From positions 24,286 through 88,285 of the forward strand of contig JBFWUT010000007.1 of assembly GCA_050247135.1 (NCBI GenBank): a stretch of 64,000 nt of DNA, read 5' to 3'. The position numbers and the translations under genes were made by a program. The stretch comes from Berkiella sp050247135. Lineage in GTDB: Bacteria > Pseudomonadota > Gammaproteobacteria > Berkiellales > Berkiellaceae. The notes under the pieces were generated by a model, which made no database searches, was not told the origin of the DNA, and saw nothing but the letters and a program-made list of their open reading frames with translations. The stretch's first letter is position 1. Each line of letters opens with the position of its first letter. This document shows, in pieces, positions 35,378-43,458 of the stretch.

Positions 35378-35665
35378 AGGGGTCAAGTCCTGACGAATCC
35401 CCATAAGTTTTTGGGAATGTTTTAACAGCATGCGTTAAGCAATGGCAATGGATGGATTCCAGGCTTAGCGCAGCACATTTTATACAAATGCTTATTTAAA
35501 GGATACCCGACCCCTTTCCCTTAAGACGGGTCTTGTTTGGGGTGAAGTCGTGTATATTCCAAGATTTCAGACCTATGGTTCAATTATTAAGATGTTGCAA
35601 AGGGTATTGGCTAATATCAAATGCTATAATAGTCTGAATATATTAGGTGCTAAGGTTTAAAATTA
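35378..35665. promoter_or_regulatory. Intergenic region with extended -10 promoter for the 35666 gene
   Basis: An extended -10 element TGCTATAAT lies at 35622-35630, with ATG 36 nt downstream; no clear -35 is needed for such a promoter. Further upstream the sequence GGGGTCAAGTCCTGAC near 35380 and CGACCCCTTTCCC near 35508 look like ends of a decayed mobile element. No gene is seen in the rest. Confidence 0.5.
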
Positions 35666-36532
35666 ATGAGTAACCAGTCAGAGGAAACGGCGTTAACATT
35701 ACTTGAAAAGGCAAATATTTCTGATGATAAAAAGGCTGAATTCTCTCAAAGGATTGTTAATTCATCATCCAGAGAACAAGAAGCAATTGCCAAAGGCTTT
35801 TCAATTATTAATGAATGCTCCATTCCTTATGAAGGTATTGCTGATCTTTATAATCTAGTTATTTGGTATTCAGACCGTATCGAAGATATGCCAAAGTCTT
35901 TTGCTGCACTTAAAATGGCAGACATTTCTTATGAAAGTTTTCCGCAACTCTATCATGAAGCGATTGAATATTCTGGGTTATACGCTGATTCTTCCGATTT
36001 TTCGAAGCTTTGTGTTGTGCTAAAAGATGCGGGCATTATCGCTTGTGATGAAAATTTAGAGATTTATAGCGCAGTTGTGAGTTTATGCTTTTATAATAAT
36101 ATTACTGATAATCTAAAGATAGCATTTGATGCGCTAAAAGTAGCAGATCTACCTTTTGAAGGCAATTCGGAACTATATTATACCGTGATTGATAACGCCG
36201 AATTTGCTGGCAAACTACCCGCCGCTTTTGCAGTACTTAAAAAAAATGGAATTTCTTATGAAGGGAACGCCAAGGTTTGTAAAGACGCAATTTTGACCCT
36301 TGCTATGCCTAAAGGATATGAAAGGTTGGGTGAGACATCATTCATTTTTATTTTGGTTGGGTTATATATATTCACATTGATTGGATTGTTTATAGTGCTA
36401 CCTGTTGATAAAAGCTTTTTATCTTATTTTGGTTTTATCTTCTTTGGGTTATGCGCTTTAGCGAATACATTTCTTGCGATTGGTTCATGGAGAAGTTCGC
36501 GACCACTCATAAAGTGCTTAAAGTCACTTTAA
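35666..36532 (+). CDS. Helical-repeat protein with two C-terminal membrane helices
   Basis: A 288-residue protein built from about five repeats of 38-42 residues. Each has the pattern FAALKMADISYESFPQLYHE, a helix pair resembling Sel1 or TPR-type solenoids but not a clean match to either. The C-terminus has two hydrophobic helices (SFIFILVGLYIFTLIGLFIV and SYFGFIFFGLCALANTFLAI) and a short basic end. No N-terminal signal. A soluble solenoid anchored by a C-terminal hairpin would suit a membrane-targeted effector, but this is inference; I do not recognise the family. Confidence 0.75.
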   Translation: MSNQSEETALTLLEKANISDDKKAEFSQRIVNSSSREQEAIAKGFSIINECSIPYEGIADLYNLVIWYSDRIEDMPKSFAALKMADISYESFPQLYHEAIEYSGLYADSSDFSKLCVVLKDAGIIACDENLEIYSAVVSLCFYNNITDNLKIAFDALKVADLPFEGNSELYYTVIDNAEFAGKLPAAFAVLKKNGISYEGNAKVCKDAILTLAMPKGYERLGETSFIFILVGLYIFTLIGLFIVLPVDKSFLSYFGFIFFGLCALANTFLAIGSWRSSRPLIKCLKSL

Positions 36533-36680
36533 GTTAAAAAGACTTTTTCTGGTCTATACCATTGTGCCCCCTTTCCGTTTTATCGCAGTAGCAGATTTAA
36601 CCAAAAATGCCTCTTAATCCGGATAGCCCAGAGAATTCGCCCTCAGGCTGTGATGTTTAGGATGTGTTGGGATAATTGAA

Positions 36681-36709
36681 GAAAGGGAATCGTCCCTTTC
36701 TTTTTATTT
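36681..36709 (+). terminator. Rho-independent terminator
   Basis: A perfect 8-bp stem (GAAAGGGA / TCCCTTTC) with a 4-nt loop, followed by TTTTTATTT. It is about 150 nt after the repeat-protein gene and would end its transcript. A similar hairpin lies after the leader-peptide gene at 40203. Confidence 0.75.
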
Positions 36710-36745
36710 GTAACCAAACAAAGTTAAAGCTTCAATAACTCAGAC
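36704..36745 (-). pseudogene. Remnant of the 3' end of a gene like 40231-40752
   Basis: The minus strand reads VIEALTLFGYK and a stop, nearly the same as VIQALSLFGYK at the end of the hypothetical protein encoded at 40231-40752. Only about 12 codons survive. It shows that a copy of that gene, or of its 3' end, once lay here. Confidence 0.65.
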
Positions 36746-36810
36746 TTGGATCAGAGTGGTTTGAGGTGCTTACTGTGTTGAAAGTTAATGACATAAAAGC
36801 CCTTTTATTC

Positions 36811-37062
36811 TGATATTTTTCTTCGTTTTGCTACATGTGAGCGAGGATCTGGTTTCTCGGAAAGAGCATCTTGTTGTTTAGCATTTTTTTCAAAATTTTT
36901 CTTATAAACCATCTGGTTGACATAAGATTTAGCGGGTTGCTGTAGAGCTAAAACATTCGCAGCAATCGTTGTATGCATGATAAATTCTGTTAACGTTTTA
37001 CCTGTTCGGGCAAGAATGCCGGAGTCGGTGATGGCTTTATCAAAAGTCGTTTTCGATTCTTA
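36811..37062 (-). pseudogene. C-terminal remnant of an unknown protein
   Basis: The minus strand is open for about 80 codons with no start: FDKAITDSGILARTGKTLTE, then MHTTIAANVLALQQPAKSYV, then a basic tail SHVAKRRKISE and a stop. The sequence reads as a real protein end, not a random frame. At about 37062 it abuts a fragment of the winged-helix gene on the other strand. The parent family is unknown to me. Confidence 0.55.
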
Positions 37063-37312
37063 TTCCTGCACACTTTCCTATGCGCAATTATCTCATTGCA
37101 TTTACCAACCACATGAAGCCGTGCACCGTGCTTTAAAGCGATTATTGGCCTTGGGCTTTTTAGAATGTGAAGGTCTGTTAGAGGCCTTCACACCGTTAAC
37201 CCTTGATGAAGAATTAAATCCCCCGCTCGCAAAGCTCGCCGCCCCCTTTTATTCAAAGTGGGCTATTGATTCGCTATCGCTCATCGTGAGCGCGCTTGCG
37301 CGAACAAATTAG
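37060..37312 (+). pseudogene. Truncated copy of the winged-helix gene
   Basis: About 145 bp here match 33359-33503 closely: both encode SCTLSYAQLSHCIYQP, ALKRLLALGFLECEGLLEAF and TPLTL. The match begins abruptly after a different N-terminal stretch and ends where a repeat element (37217 on) has been inserted, which supplies the last in-frame codons. It is a broken duplicate, not a working gene. Confidence 0.8.
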
Positions 37313-37355
37313 CCCCCTTTGTGTAAAAGGGGGCCGCGCGAAGCGCGGGGGGATT
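37217..37355. repeat. Imperfect-palindrome repeat element A, copy 1
   Basis: About 139 bp with long complementary ends (AATCCCCCGCTCGCAAAGC against GCGCGAAGCGCGGGGGGATT) and an inner part with TTCGCTATCGCTCATCGTGA. Copy 2 at 37715-37849 has its inner part in the opposite orientation. This is the plan of a non-autonomous mobile element (MITE) or large REP. It lies just before the short gene at 37372. Confidence 0.82.
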
Positions 37356-37371
37356 CTAAGAGGAGTTAACC

Positions 37372-37515
37372 ATGACAGAACACCAATGCCACCTCGTATC
37401 AGGTGGCTATCAAGAACGACCATATGATCATGTTGAACAAGAATGGCACGAATGGACGCAGTATTTTTTCTGCACCATCGTCAATCAAACCTATATCGAA
37501 ATAGTGAATTCATAG
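37372..37515 (+). CDS. Short peptide with possible double-glycine leader
   Basis: A 47-codon gene with a good AGGAG site 8 bases before its ATG. It reads MTEHQCHLVSGGYQERPYD, so a double glycine at 11-12 follows a short leader-like stretch, with a Trp/Tyr/His-rich rest (VEQEWHEWTQYFFC). The leader is short and lacks the usual LSxxELxxIxGG spacing, so it is less certain than its neighbours. It ends just before the next peptide gene, which has its own GGAG site overlapping this stop, making an operon likely. Confidence 0.5.
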   Translation: MTEHQCHLVSGGYQERPYDHVEQEWHEWTQYFFCTIVNQTYIEIVNS

Positions 37516-37524
37516 GAGTATGAA

Positions 37525-37707
37525 ATGTTAATGGTTAATGATGAAGCATTACATGATATCAGTGGGGGTAAATTTCATTTCGGCGCCATGATATCAGGCC
37601 TAGTGGTGGGTTTCGTCACTGGCGGGCCAATTGGCATGGGGTTCGCAACAGGGGGGATCATCATGGCGCAGGGGATTGATAATTTGCATGATCTTTATAA
37701 TGAATGA
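37525..37707 (+). CDS. Double-glycine leader peptide, bacteriocin-like
   Basis: A 60-residue peptide reading MLMVNDEALHDISGG, then a Gly/Met-rich hydrophobic core (FGAMISGLVVGFVTGGPIGM and on) and an acidic end. NDEALHDISGG fits the class II bacteriocin leader pattern (acidic residue, L at -4 and -7, GG at the cut), and the core has GxxxG motifs as in two-peptide bacteriocins. A GGAG site precedes the ATG. Peptidase-containing ABC exporters normally cut after GG and export the core; none is in this window. Killing activity is inference. Confidence 0.7.
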   Translation: MLMVNDEALHDISGGKFHFGAMISGLVVGFVTGGPIGMGFATGGIIMAQGIDNLHDLYNE

Positions 37708-37714
37708 TTATTAG

Positions 37715-37849
37715 AATCCCCCGCTCGCAAAGCTCGCCGCCCCCTTTTATTCAAAGTGGGCTAATTGTTCGCGCATGCGCGCTCACGATGAGCGATAGCG
37801 AATCAAAACCCTCTTTGTAAAGAGGGGCAGCGCGTAGCGCGGGGAGATT
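37715..37849. repeat. Imperfect-palindrome repeat element A, copy 2
   Basis: About 135 bp, the second copy of the 37217-37355 element. Both left ends share TCCCCCGCTCGCAAAGCTCG, but the inner part reads GCTCACGATGAGCGATAGCG, the reverse complement of copy 1. The two copies bracket the two peptide genes, and each sits just upstream of a ribosome site of a short gene. Confidence 0.82.
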
Positions 37850-37863
37850 TAAGGAGAAACAAT

Positions 37864-38046
37864 ATGAACCCATTACAATTATTACTCTTCGCCTGGGTAG
37901 CCGCTTGGGTTTTCGCTGAATCACTCTCACCCGGTATTAGTTACTTTGGCAAAATGCAAGCCGCTGTCATTGCTACCTTTGCAGCAGCTTATGCCAATGA
38001 TGCGCATCGGGTGTTAATGCGGAAATTGAAAGGCTGGATGAGATAA
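37864..38046 (+). CDS. Small membrane protein
   Basis: A 60-residue protein with an AAGGAG site and a hydrophobic first half (LQLLLFAWVAAWVFAESL) and a second hydrophobic stretch (QAAVIATFAAAYA), ending in a basic tail (RVLMRKLKGWMR). It follows the double-glycine peptide genes on the same strand. Small basic membrane proteins beside bacteriocin genes are often immunity proteins, so that is one reading; a second structural peptide is another. I do not recognise a family. Confidence 0.55.
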   Translation: MNPLQLLLFAWVAAWVFAESLSPGISYFGKMQAAVIATFAAAYANDAHRVLMRKLKGWMR

Positions 38047-38197
38047 GGGGGCAGCCCCCTTTCCCTCAATCCTAAATTTTCTAGGCAGAATAAAGGTCAT
38101 TGGGATCCCTGAACCCTTTCCTTTGATTTTATATTTTGATCGTTATGCACTTTACTTGTATAGTTAAAGAAAATCAGGTGTAAATAAGGATGTTGAA

Positions 38198-38728
38198 ATG
38201 AAGATAAACCCACGTTTTGTCACACTCATCTTAATTATGTTTCCTATCTTAAAATGTTTTGCTTCTGTGCCGAATGAAGTCACCTTAGACGGTATCGCTT
38301 ATTTTAAAGCCGATCAAAATGACATGGGCAACCATAAAAGTGCTGAATACCTTCAAAAGGGTGAAACCTTAAGCAATTGGACCTCTAAATTTGCGATTCA
38401 TTATTATATGAACGAGAAAAATCCAGTTGAATTTGCCAAGGGGAAAAGTGGCGATGCATCAAATATAGTGCTCATTGATGACAATAAAAATAATATTATA
38501 CAAACATTTGATACCATAGTGCCCGTAAATGATGTGGGCGGCCCATATATTTTCCAACAAAACGTATGGCGATACGAAAAACTTAATTTCGACAAGGGTA
38601 TTATCTCAATTGAATATAGCACCCGCAAAAGTGTGCCAAGCCAAACTGCCCCTGCTGCATTACAAGGTGTTGATCCCAAAATTCAAAATGATATGAAATC
38701 AATGGAAATAGATCGATTTGAGTTTTGA
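38198..38728 (+). CDS. Hypothetical secreted protein
   Basis: A 176-residue protein with a Sec signal (MKINPRFVTLILIMFPILKC, with a likely cut after FAS at about residue 23) and then a mature part of about 153 residues, beta-rich (WRYEKLNFDKGIISIEYSTR) with no cysteine, so probably periplasmic. The family is not recognised. It stands alone, just after the peptide cluster, with a GATG-type weak ribosome site (AAGGATG) before the ATG. Confidence 0.75.
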   Translation: MKINPRFVTLILIMFPILKCFASVPNEVTLDGIAYFKADQNDMGNHKSAEYLQKGETLSNWTSKFAIHYYMNEKNPVEFAKGKSGDASNIVLIDDNKNNIIQTFDTIVPVNDVGGPYIFQQNVWRYEKLNFDKGIISIEYSTRKSVPSQTAPAALQGVDPKIQNDMKSMEIDRFEF

Positions 38729-38789
38729 AGAAAAGGCATAGCTATTCCCAGGAACTTGATGGGTCGCCGGAAATCAAATGTTGGTCAGC

Positions 38790-38905
38790 AAAGGCGGACA
38801 AAGATAGGTTAAAAAGCACGATAAGAATTTTTTCCATTAAAAGCAGCTCCATAAATTTTGGATTGATAAATATTTTATCCCTGCTTTCATGGTAAAGTTT
38901 GTTAA
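38790..38905 (-). pseudogene. Fic-family C-terminal remnant, second copy
   Basis: The minus strand reads HESRDKIFINPKFMELLLME, close to REKVFINSRFMELLLTD in the remnant at 28672-28842. After this, a one-base loss shifts the frame (KILIVLF where the other copy has KNSYAKF). The copy is shorter and more decayed. Both copies sit just upstream of an intact gene on the opposite strand. Confidence 0.7.
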
Positions 38906-38974
38906 AGCAGATGCTAGAATGAGGTGAGCTCACACTGACCCAGTACTAGCTTAGTTTATTAGGAAGAGGAAGAA

Positions 38975-39886
38975 ATGAAAACCGAGCATGCCCCTCATTC
39001 AGGCCACTATTTTGGTGATCAACGCGATTTATGGTGGAATTATGATTTCATTGAATTAATGGCTAAGCGTTGGGATCTCAGTTCAGTTCGCAGCGTTTTA
39101 GATATAGGGTGTGGGATTGGTCATTGGGGATTTACCTTAGCCCCATTTTTTAATAATGATACTCAAGTGCAGGGTATCGATCCGGAATCAGCTTGGGTAA
39201 AAAAAGCGACACAACGAGCAAAAGAGAAAGGTGTTCATCAGCAATTTCATTATCAAATAGGAAAAGCAGAACAAATACCCTTTGAAGATAATTCATTTGA
39301 CATGGTGACTTGTCAGACAGTTCTCATTCATGTGTCAGATATTAATGTTGCTTTAAAAGAAATGATTAGAGTATTAAAGCCGGGTGGCTTATTAGCAGTT
39401 GCAGAGCCGAACAATATTGCTCCTTTATTAATTTTCAATACGTTAAGCATAAATGAGCCGTTAGATAACCTGCTTGAGCATATTCAATTTCATATTACTT
39501 GTGAGCGAGGCAAACAAGCGTTAGGATTGGGATATAATTCAGTGGGAGATATCTTGCCCTACGCTTTTTCTAGACATAATTTGGACAATATTCAAGTATT
39601 TCTATCAGACAAAACATCGTTGATGATCCCTCCTTATCAGTCTGAAGAAGAGCAAATATTGTTTAAACAAATACAAGATTGGGAAAATCAAGAAATTCTG
39701 GTATGGCCACGTGATGAAACAAAACGTTATTATTTGGCTGGAGGCGGGGCGGAAAAAGATTTTGAAAGAATTTGGACGAAGCTAATCAACGCTTCAAATG
39801 AAAGCATACAAGCAATCAAAGATAAGAAATTAAGCTCAACCAATGCTACGGTAATGTATTTAATTTCTGGACGAAAGAAAACGTAA
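38975..39886 (+). CDS. SAM-dependent methyltransferase
   Basis: A 303-residue class I methyltransferase. Motif I is VLDIGCGIGHWGFTLAPF (about residue 40), motif II with the acidic ribose contact is QGIDPESAWVKKA, and the post-I region is IPFEDNSFDMVTCQTVLIHV followed by LKPGGLLAVAEPN, the Methyltransf_11/UbiE arrangement. The C-terminal 130 residues are less conserved and may select the substrate. It follows GGAAGAGGAAG as a ribosome site. It is 60 nt upstream of a double-glycine peptide gene on the same strand, so peptide modification is possible but unproven. Confidence 0.9.
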   Translation: MKTEHAPHSGHYFGDQRDLWWNYDFIELMAKRWDLSSVRSVLDIGCGIGHWGFTLAPFFNNDTQVQGIDPESAWVKKATQRAKEKGVHQQFHYQIGKAEQIPFEDNSFDMVTCQTVLIHVSDINVALKEMIRVLKPGGLLAVAEPNNIAPLLIFNTLSINEPLDNLLEHIQFHITCERGKQALGLGYNSVGDILPYAFSRHNLDNIQVFLSDKTSLMIPPYQSEEEQILFKQIQDWENQEILVWPRDETKRYYLAGGGAEKDFERIWTKLINASNESIQAIKDKKLSSTNATVMYLISGRKKT

Positions 39887-39946
39887 GAGAGGCGTTAGGT
39901 CTTTATGCGATTTGAGTTTTAAACATAAAAAAGAGTTGGAGTTATC

Positions 39947-40195
39947 ATGAAATTATTACAAGAGGATCAATTATTAGCCATTGGCGGGGGTTGTTCAGCA
40001 TGCCAGCATAGGATGATCTCGGTAACAGCAGGTTCTTTTGTAGGAACATTATCAGCGATGGGCGTTGCAGCAGGCACATTCATGCTGGGCGCTTCAACCC
40101 CGGTCGTTGTTGTCTCAGGAGTAGTGACTTTCGCTGGCGTTGGTTATTATGCTTTTGATTACTTCCAACACTCTGCTGGAATTCAAGCTCTTTGA
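39947..40195 (+). CDS. Double-glycine leader peptide, Cys-containing, bacteriocin-like
   Basis: An 82-residue peptide beginning MKLLQEDQLLAIGGGCSACQ. The leader KLLQEDQLLAIGG matches the double-glycine type (hydrophobic residues at -4, -7 and -12). The core begins CSACQHR and is followed by a Gly/Ala/Val-rich hydrophobic region (about residues 25-65), like a membrane-inserting class II bacteriocin; two early Cys could form a disulfide. A TTGGAG site lies before the ATG. It follows the methyltransferase gene by 60 nt and ends in a terminator-like hairpin. No exporter is nearby. Confidence 0.7.
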   Translation: MKLLQEDQLLAIGGGCSACQHRMISVTAGSFVGTLSAMGVAAGTFMLGASTPVVVVSGVVTFAGVGYYAFDYFQHSAGIQAL

Positions 40196-40202
40196 TATGA
40201 AA

Positions 40203-40233
40203 AAAGGGGTGTTCCGCTGACTCCTTTCTTTTA
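40203..40233 (+). terminator. Probable terminator after the leader-peptide gene
   Basis: An 8-bp stem with one mismatch (AAAGGGGT / ACTCCTTT), a 9-nt loop, then CTTTTATTTG. It starts 8 nt after the stop of the peptide gene and lies at the end of the convergent gene 40231-40752. Confidence 0.6.
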
Positions 40234-40752
40234 TTTGTAACCAAATAGACTTAAAGCTTGAATGACTCTTGCTTTAGCGCCTTGAATTTCATAATTTTCT
40301 TCAGTGATTTCAAGCCCGAATTGTTTTATAGCATGCATTTGCCTTGTAAATTCATCGTGGTCGAAAATAGCCTGGATAGATGTGGTCTCAACGACTTCGT
40401 CATCTTTCAATGCAAATTTGCGGTATTCAATTTTTGTAGGAAACTTAATACACTCAATTTCACGGTATATGACTGGGGTCATAATATGGCTGTCTTTGAT
40501 GTAGGTATCTGCGACGAGATCAGGGGTAAACAGTTCGTGATGCGACAGGCATTCAGAACCTAAGAATTTATAAAGCACCATGATGTCATCAGGATGTTTC
40601 CCATGATAATTTATATTATTAAGAGATAAATAAATGGGAGAGGCATTAAGGAAAAAAGCTCGCCATTTTGCATCGCTCATTAGCGCAGTTTTTGTCCTTG
40701 TTTGATCATCAATCATTTTATGAATTCTTTTGAAATGCTCTTCATGCGCCAT
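40231..40752 (-). CDS. Hypothetical protein
   Basis: A 173-residue protein not recognised. It is soluble and mixed alpha/beta, with no signal peptide: SDAKWRAFFLNASPIYLSLN, then LVADTYIKDSHIMTPVIYRE, ending VIQALSLFGYK. A remnant matching only the last dozen codons lies at 36704-36745, so this gene, or at least its 3' end, has been copied in the region. The gap upstream (40753-40937) holds a hairpin with arms GCTTTCCCTCAT and ATGAGGGAAGC. Confidence 0.65.
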   Translation of the reverse strand: MAHEEHFKRIHKMIDDQTRTKTALMSDAKWRAFFLNASPIYLSLNNINYHGKHPDDIMVLYKFLGSECLSHHELFTPDLVADTYIKDSHIMTPVIYREIECIKFPTKIEYRKFALKDDEVVETTSIQAIFDHDEFTRQMHAIKQFGLEITEENYEIQGAKARVIQALSLFGYK

Positions 40753-40937
40753 ATCAATAACTCGCTAGATTTTAGGGGGGGCAATTGGCTTTCCCTCATC
40801 TCATGAGGGAAGCTAAAAGTTAGTATTATACCTTTTATAATATCTTGAAAATATCAGGCAAAATGGGAGGATTGTAAACAAAAGGGGGCGCGCAACCCGC
40901 TTTATGAGGCCGTAGCGAGGAGCGCGGTGGGTTAAAG

Positions 40938-43151
40938 TTAATCCTTAAAAAGTACCCTTGCGGCACTACTTTTAACCGGGCTTTTAACAGTGTCCTGCTT
41001 CATGGGGCTCTCAGCCATGGGTAATTTTTTGGGCGTGCCAGGTGTTTTATCTTTCTCAGTCCTATTTTTAAAAAGTTGTAAAATATGCAACGCTTGGGGA
41101 TAAGCTTCATCTGAATGGGCATTTTCTCTGAGCGTGCCTGCAAACGCCTCGTTAAATAGCGCGGTGGTTTCAAGGTTGTCATTGGGCATTTCAGTAATAG
41201 CCGTTTTAAGCAATAACACCATGCCTTTAGGATCGAAGGCGTTTTCATTGTGTGGCAGTTCTTGCTTGGCTTTAGCCTCAATCTCTTGTTTTAGCTTTTT
41301 GAAAAGACGGCTTTTTCGCTTCAAGGTATCTAACTGCGTTGATGACGCTTTACCCATTTTGCTGGCAGCAACATGTTGAGCCTTGAAAGGGTTAAGAGAC
41401 TTCTTTTTTGCATTCGGTATGAGTTTGACAGATGAGGGTGGGTAGGTATCCTGCATGTAACGCGAATACACGGCCCCTAAACGCCCAAAATTGAATTGAT
41501 GGGCGGGATCTAATAAACAAAGCTTAACAAATTTTCTGCCGATATCATCCAGTGGGGCAAGGCCCTTTTCCTTTAACAATTTGTTAATTTCTTGATAATA
41601 GAATTCTCGGGTCTTCATCAATAACGAAACAAACTTTTCTCGAAGTGTGTATATCTCATCTGGATAGTCGTTGATACCCAATGTAATCGACTTAGCTTGT
41701 GCCAGTGTTAACCATGATAAAGCTTGTAAGAGCTGTTCGCATTGTTCGGCAGAATGGCATTGTTGAAGTGCTCTTTTAAACTCTTCCAAAATGATGGGGG
41801 ATAGATATTCCGTAATCAGGGATTTAGGCGTCATTATATGTTTGCTGAGGGAGTGTCCATAGGCTAAGTTAAGCATTCTTCCCAAATAACCTGGATAACA
41901 AGAAGGAGCATCCTCTCCTTCGTATTCATTTTGGTGAGCTAAACGCAAATCCGCCAATTCAGAAATAAAATTAGCTTTGCGCAAAGCAAGCAATTCAGGC
42001 TCATTTTGATCAGTTACCAGCAAATAATAGTAAGCCATCATTTTTCGTATTTCGTCACTTGCCATAACGGCAGTGATGGCCCCTTGGTGAGACGCATGGG
42101 TTGAAAATATGGGATCATGGCTTGATTGAGTGGTTAATAAATTTTTAAATTCCCCTTGATAAGGAGCCTTAGCGTCATACCCGCGCCAAGCCGCATGATG
42201 AGGCGCTTTAGTATTAAAATATTTTTCACGCGCGAGTTTCATAATAGTGTCATCAGAGGCAGAAACTAATGCTTCTTTGTGCAAGGCGATAAAAGCTTTT
42301 TGTTCATCGTCAATGTTTTCAGCAGTGATAGCCTCTAAAATCATGCCGCGTATGGATTTTTCAATGGCTTTTAGCCGCCCATGATCAGTGTTGCCAAAGG
42401 CATTGAATTGCTGGTTAAAATGTGTTTGCACATGGGTGAATAGTTCACGCGATTTAATGACTTTACTATCATTCATTGCGCTTTCGGGATTATCGCCTAG
42501 TGCCGCAATTTGCGCTACTTCTAGTTCATGCATTTCCTCTTGCCGTAACAGTAATTCAATGGCTGCGCACTGCGCGTCAGTTAACAGAGAATAATTCGAT
42601 AGATATCCATTAAAGTCTGCTAAAAATTCCTCAACATAGAATAGCAGATCAGCATCGCTTAGTTGTGAGTCAATAAATGTGGTAAAAGGGATCCCGGCCT
42701 TCATTGAATGGGGTAATAGCAATCTAATGACATCACAGTAGCCTTTATCAAGAGCGCAATATATGGCAGCGTTGTCATTGGCAGATGGGTTGACGCGCGC
42801 CTTCGCCAGAAGTAGCAGGACCGCTTTTACATTACCCAACCCTGCAGCTAAACGTATAGCGGTGTTCTCTTGTGCCCCAGCATCCACTCTATTGTCGGCG
42901 AGTAATAGTTCTAAAATATCATTAGATTGAAATAAAACAGCATTGATCAGGACCTGATGATTGTTGGTTGTTGGGTCAAAACGCTTTTGTTCATCATTGA
43001 GTAACAGTTGCAATATAGCAGCATCATTTGCGTCTACGGCTATCCCGATAGCGCGTTCTTTTTCATCCAGGGTAGGGATGTAATTTTCATCCTGTAGCTG
43101 TGTTGAAATGGCGTCGTGATTGTGACTGTAGATAAGTTCAAATAAAATCAT
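40938..43151 (-). CDS. Ankyrin-repeat protein, candidate effector
   Basis: A 737-residue protein. Residues 1-145 form about four ankyrin-type repeats (ERAIGIAVDANDAAILQLLL; NTAIRLAAGLGNVKAVLLLL; NAAIYCALDKGYCDVIRLLL). The large middle part (about 170-600) is helical and not recognised, and the C-terminus is Lys/Ser/Pro-rich (KLPMAESPMKQDTVKSPVKS). No signal peptide or membrane helix. AGGG before the ATG is a weak ribosome site. It begins a series of candidate effector genes on the same strand (40.9-50.1 kb), each with its own gap. Translocation to a host is inferred only. Confidence 0.82.
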   Translation of the reverse strand: MILFELIYSHNHDAISTQLQDENYIPTLDEKERAIGIAVDANDAAILQLLLNDEQKRFDPTTNNHQVLINAVLFQSNDILELLLADNRVDAGAQENTAIRLAAGLGNVKAVLLLLAKARVNPSANDNAAIYCALDKGYCDVIRLLLPHSMKAGIPFTTFIDSQLSDADLLFYVEEFLADFNGYLSNYSLLTDAQCAAIELLLRQEEMHELEVAQIAALGDNPESAMNDSKVIKSRELFTHVQTHFNQQFNAFGNTDHGRLKAIEKSIRGMILEAITAENIDDEQKAFIALHKEALVSASDDTIMKLAREKYFNTKAPHHAAWRGYDAKAPYQGEFKNLLTTQSSHDPIFSTHASHQGAITAVMASDEIRKMMAYYYLLVTDQNEPELLALRKANFISELADLRLAHQNEYEGEDAPSCYPGYLGRMLNLAYGHSLSKHIMTPKSLITEYLSPIILEEFKRALQQCHSAEQCEQLLQALSWLTLAQAKSITLGINDYPDEIYTLREKFVSLLMKTREFYYQEINKLLKEKGLAPLDDIGRKFVKLCLLDPAHQFNFGRLGAVYSRYMQDTYPPSSVKLIPNAKKKSLNPFKAQHVAASKMGKASSTQLDTLKRKSRLFKKLKQEIEAKAKQELPHNENAFDPKGMVLLLKTAITEMPNDNLETTALFNEAFAGTLRENAHSDEAYPQALHILQLFKNRTEKDKTPGTPKKLPMAESPMKQDTVKSPVKSSAARVLFKD

Positions 43152-43458
43152 AACAATAACCCTGAGAAAATGAAGCTGAGTAATTTTTAAATCGATTGTG
43201 AGGTGAGAATAAGGTTAGAAATAGCCCGCAAACATCTGAATGGTGGGGCTCAGTGAAAAGAAGAGTTTGCAGCGGCTAAAAGCCTGCAAGGAATGTAAAC
43301 GACCGTAAAACATCAAATACCACAGAAAGAGTCAGCACAGGTAACGGATCGCATGTTATTAGACAAACTTGACTGTGTCAAGAAATTCCTAGGGTTAAAT
43401 GGGATGTGTGGCTACACGCAACAGAATGCTTGTTTGGTCGCTTCCCTGCGGACCTGAA
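43152..43458. other. Intergenic region
   Basis: About 307 bp between the ankyrin gene's start and the end of the F-box/LRR gene. I see no gene, tRNA or clear terminator; it presumably carries the ankyrin gene's promoter. Confidence 0.5.

Noticed and set aside
40795..40830. Terminator after the ankyrin gene at 40938
   Set aside because: The hairpin (GCTTTCCCTCAT/ATGAGGGAAGC) is good but has no T-run on either side and lies over 100 nt from the stop.
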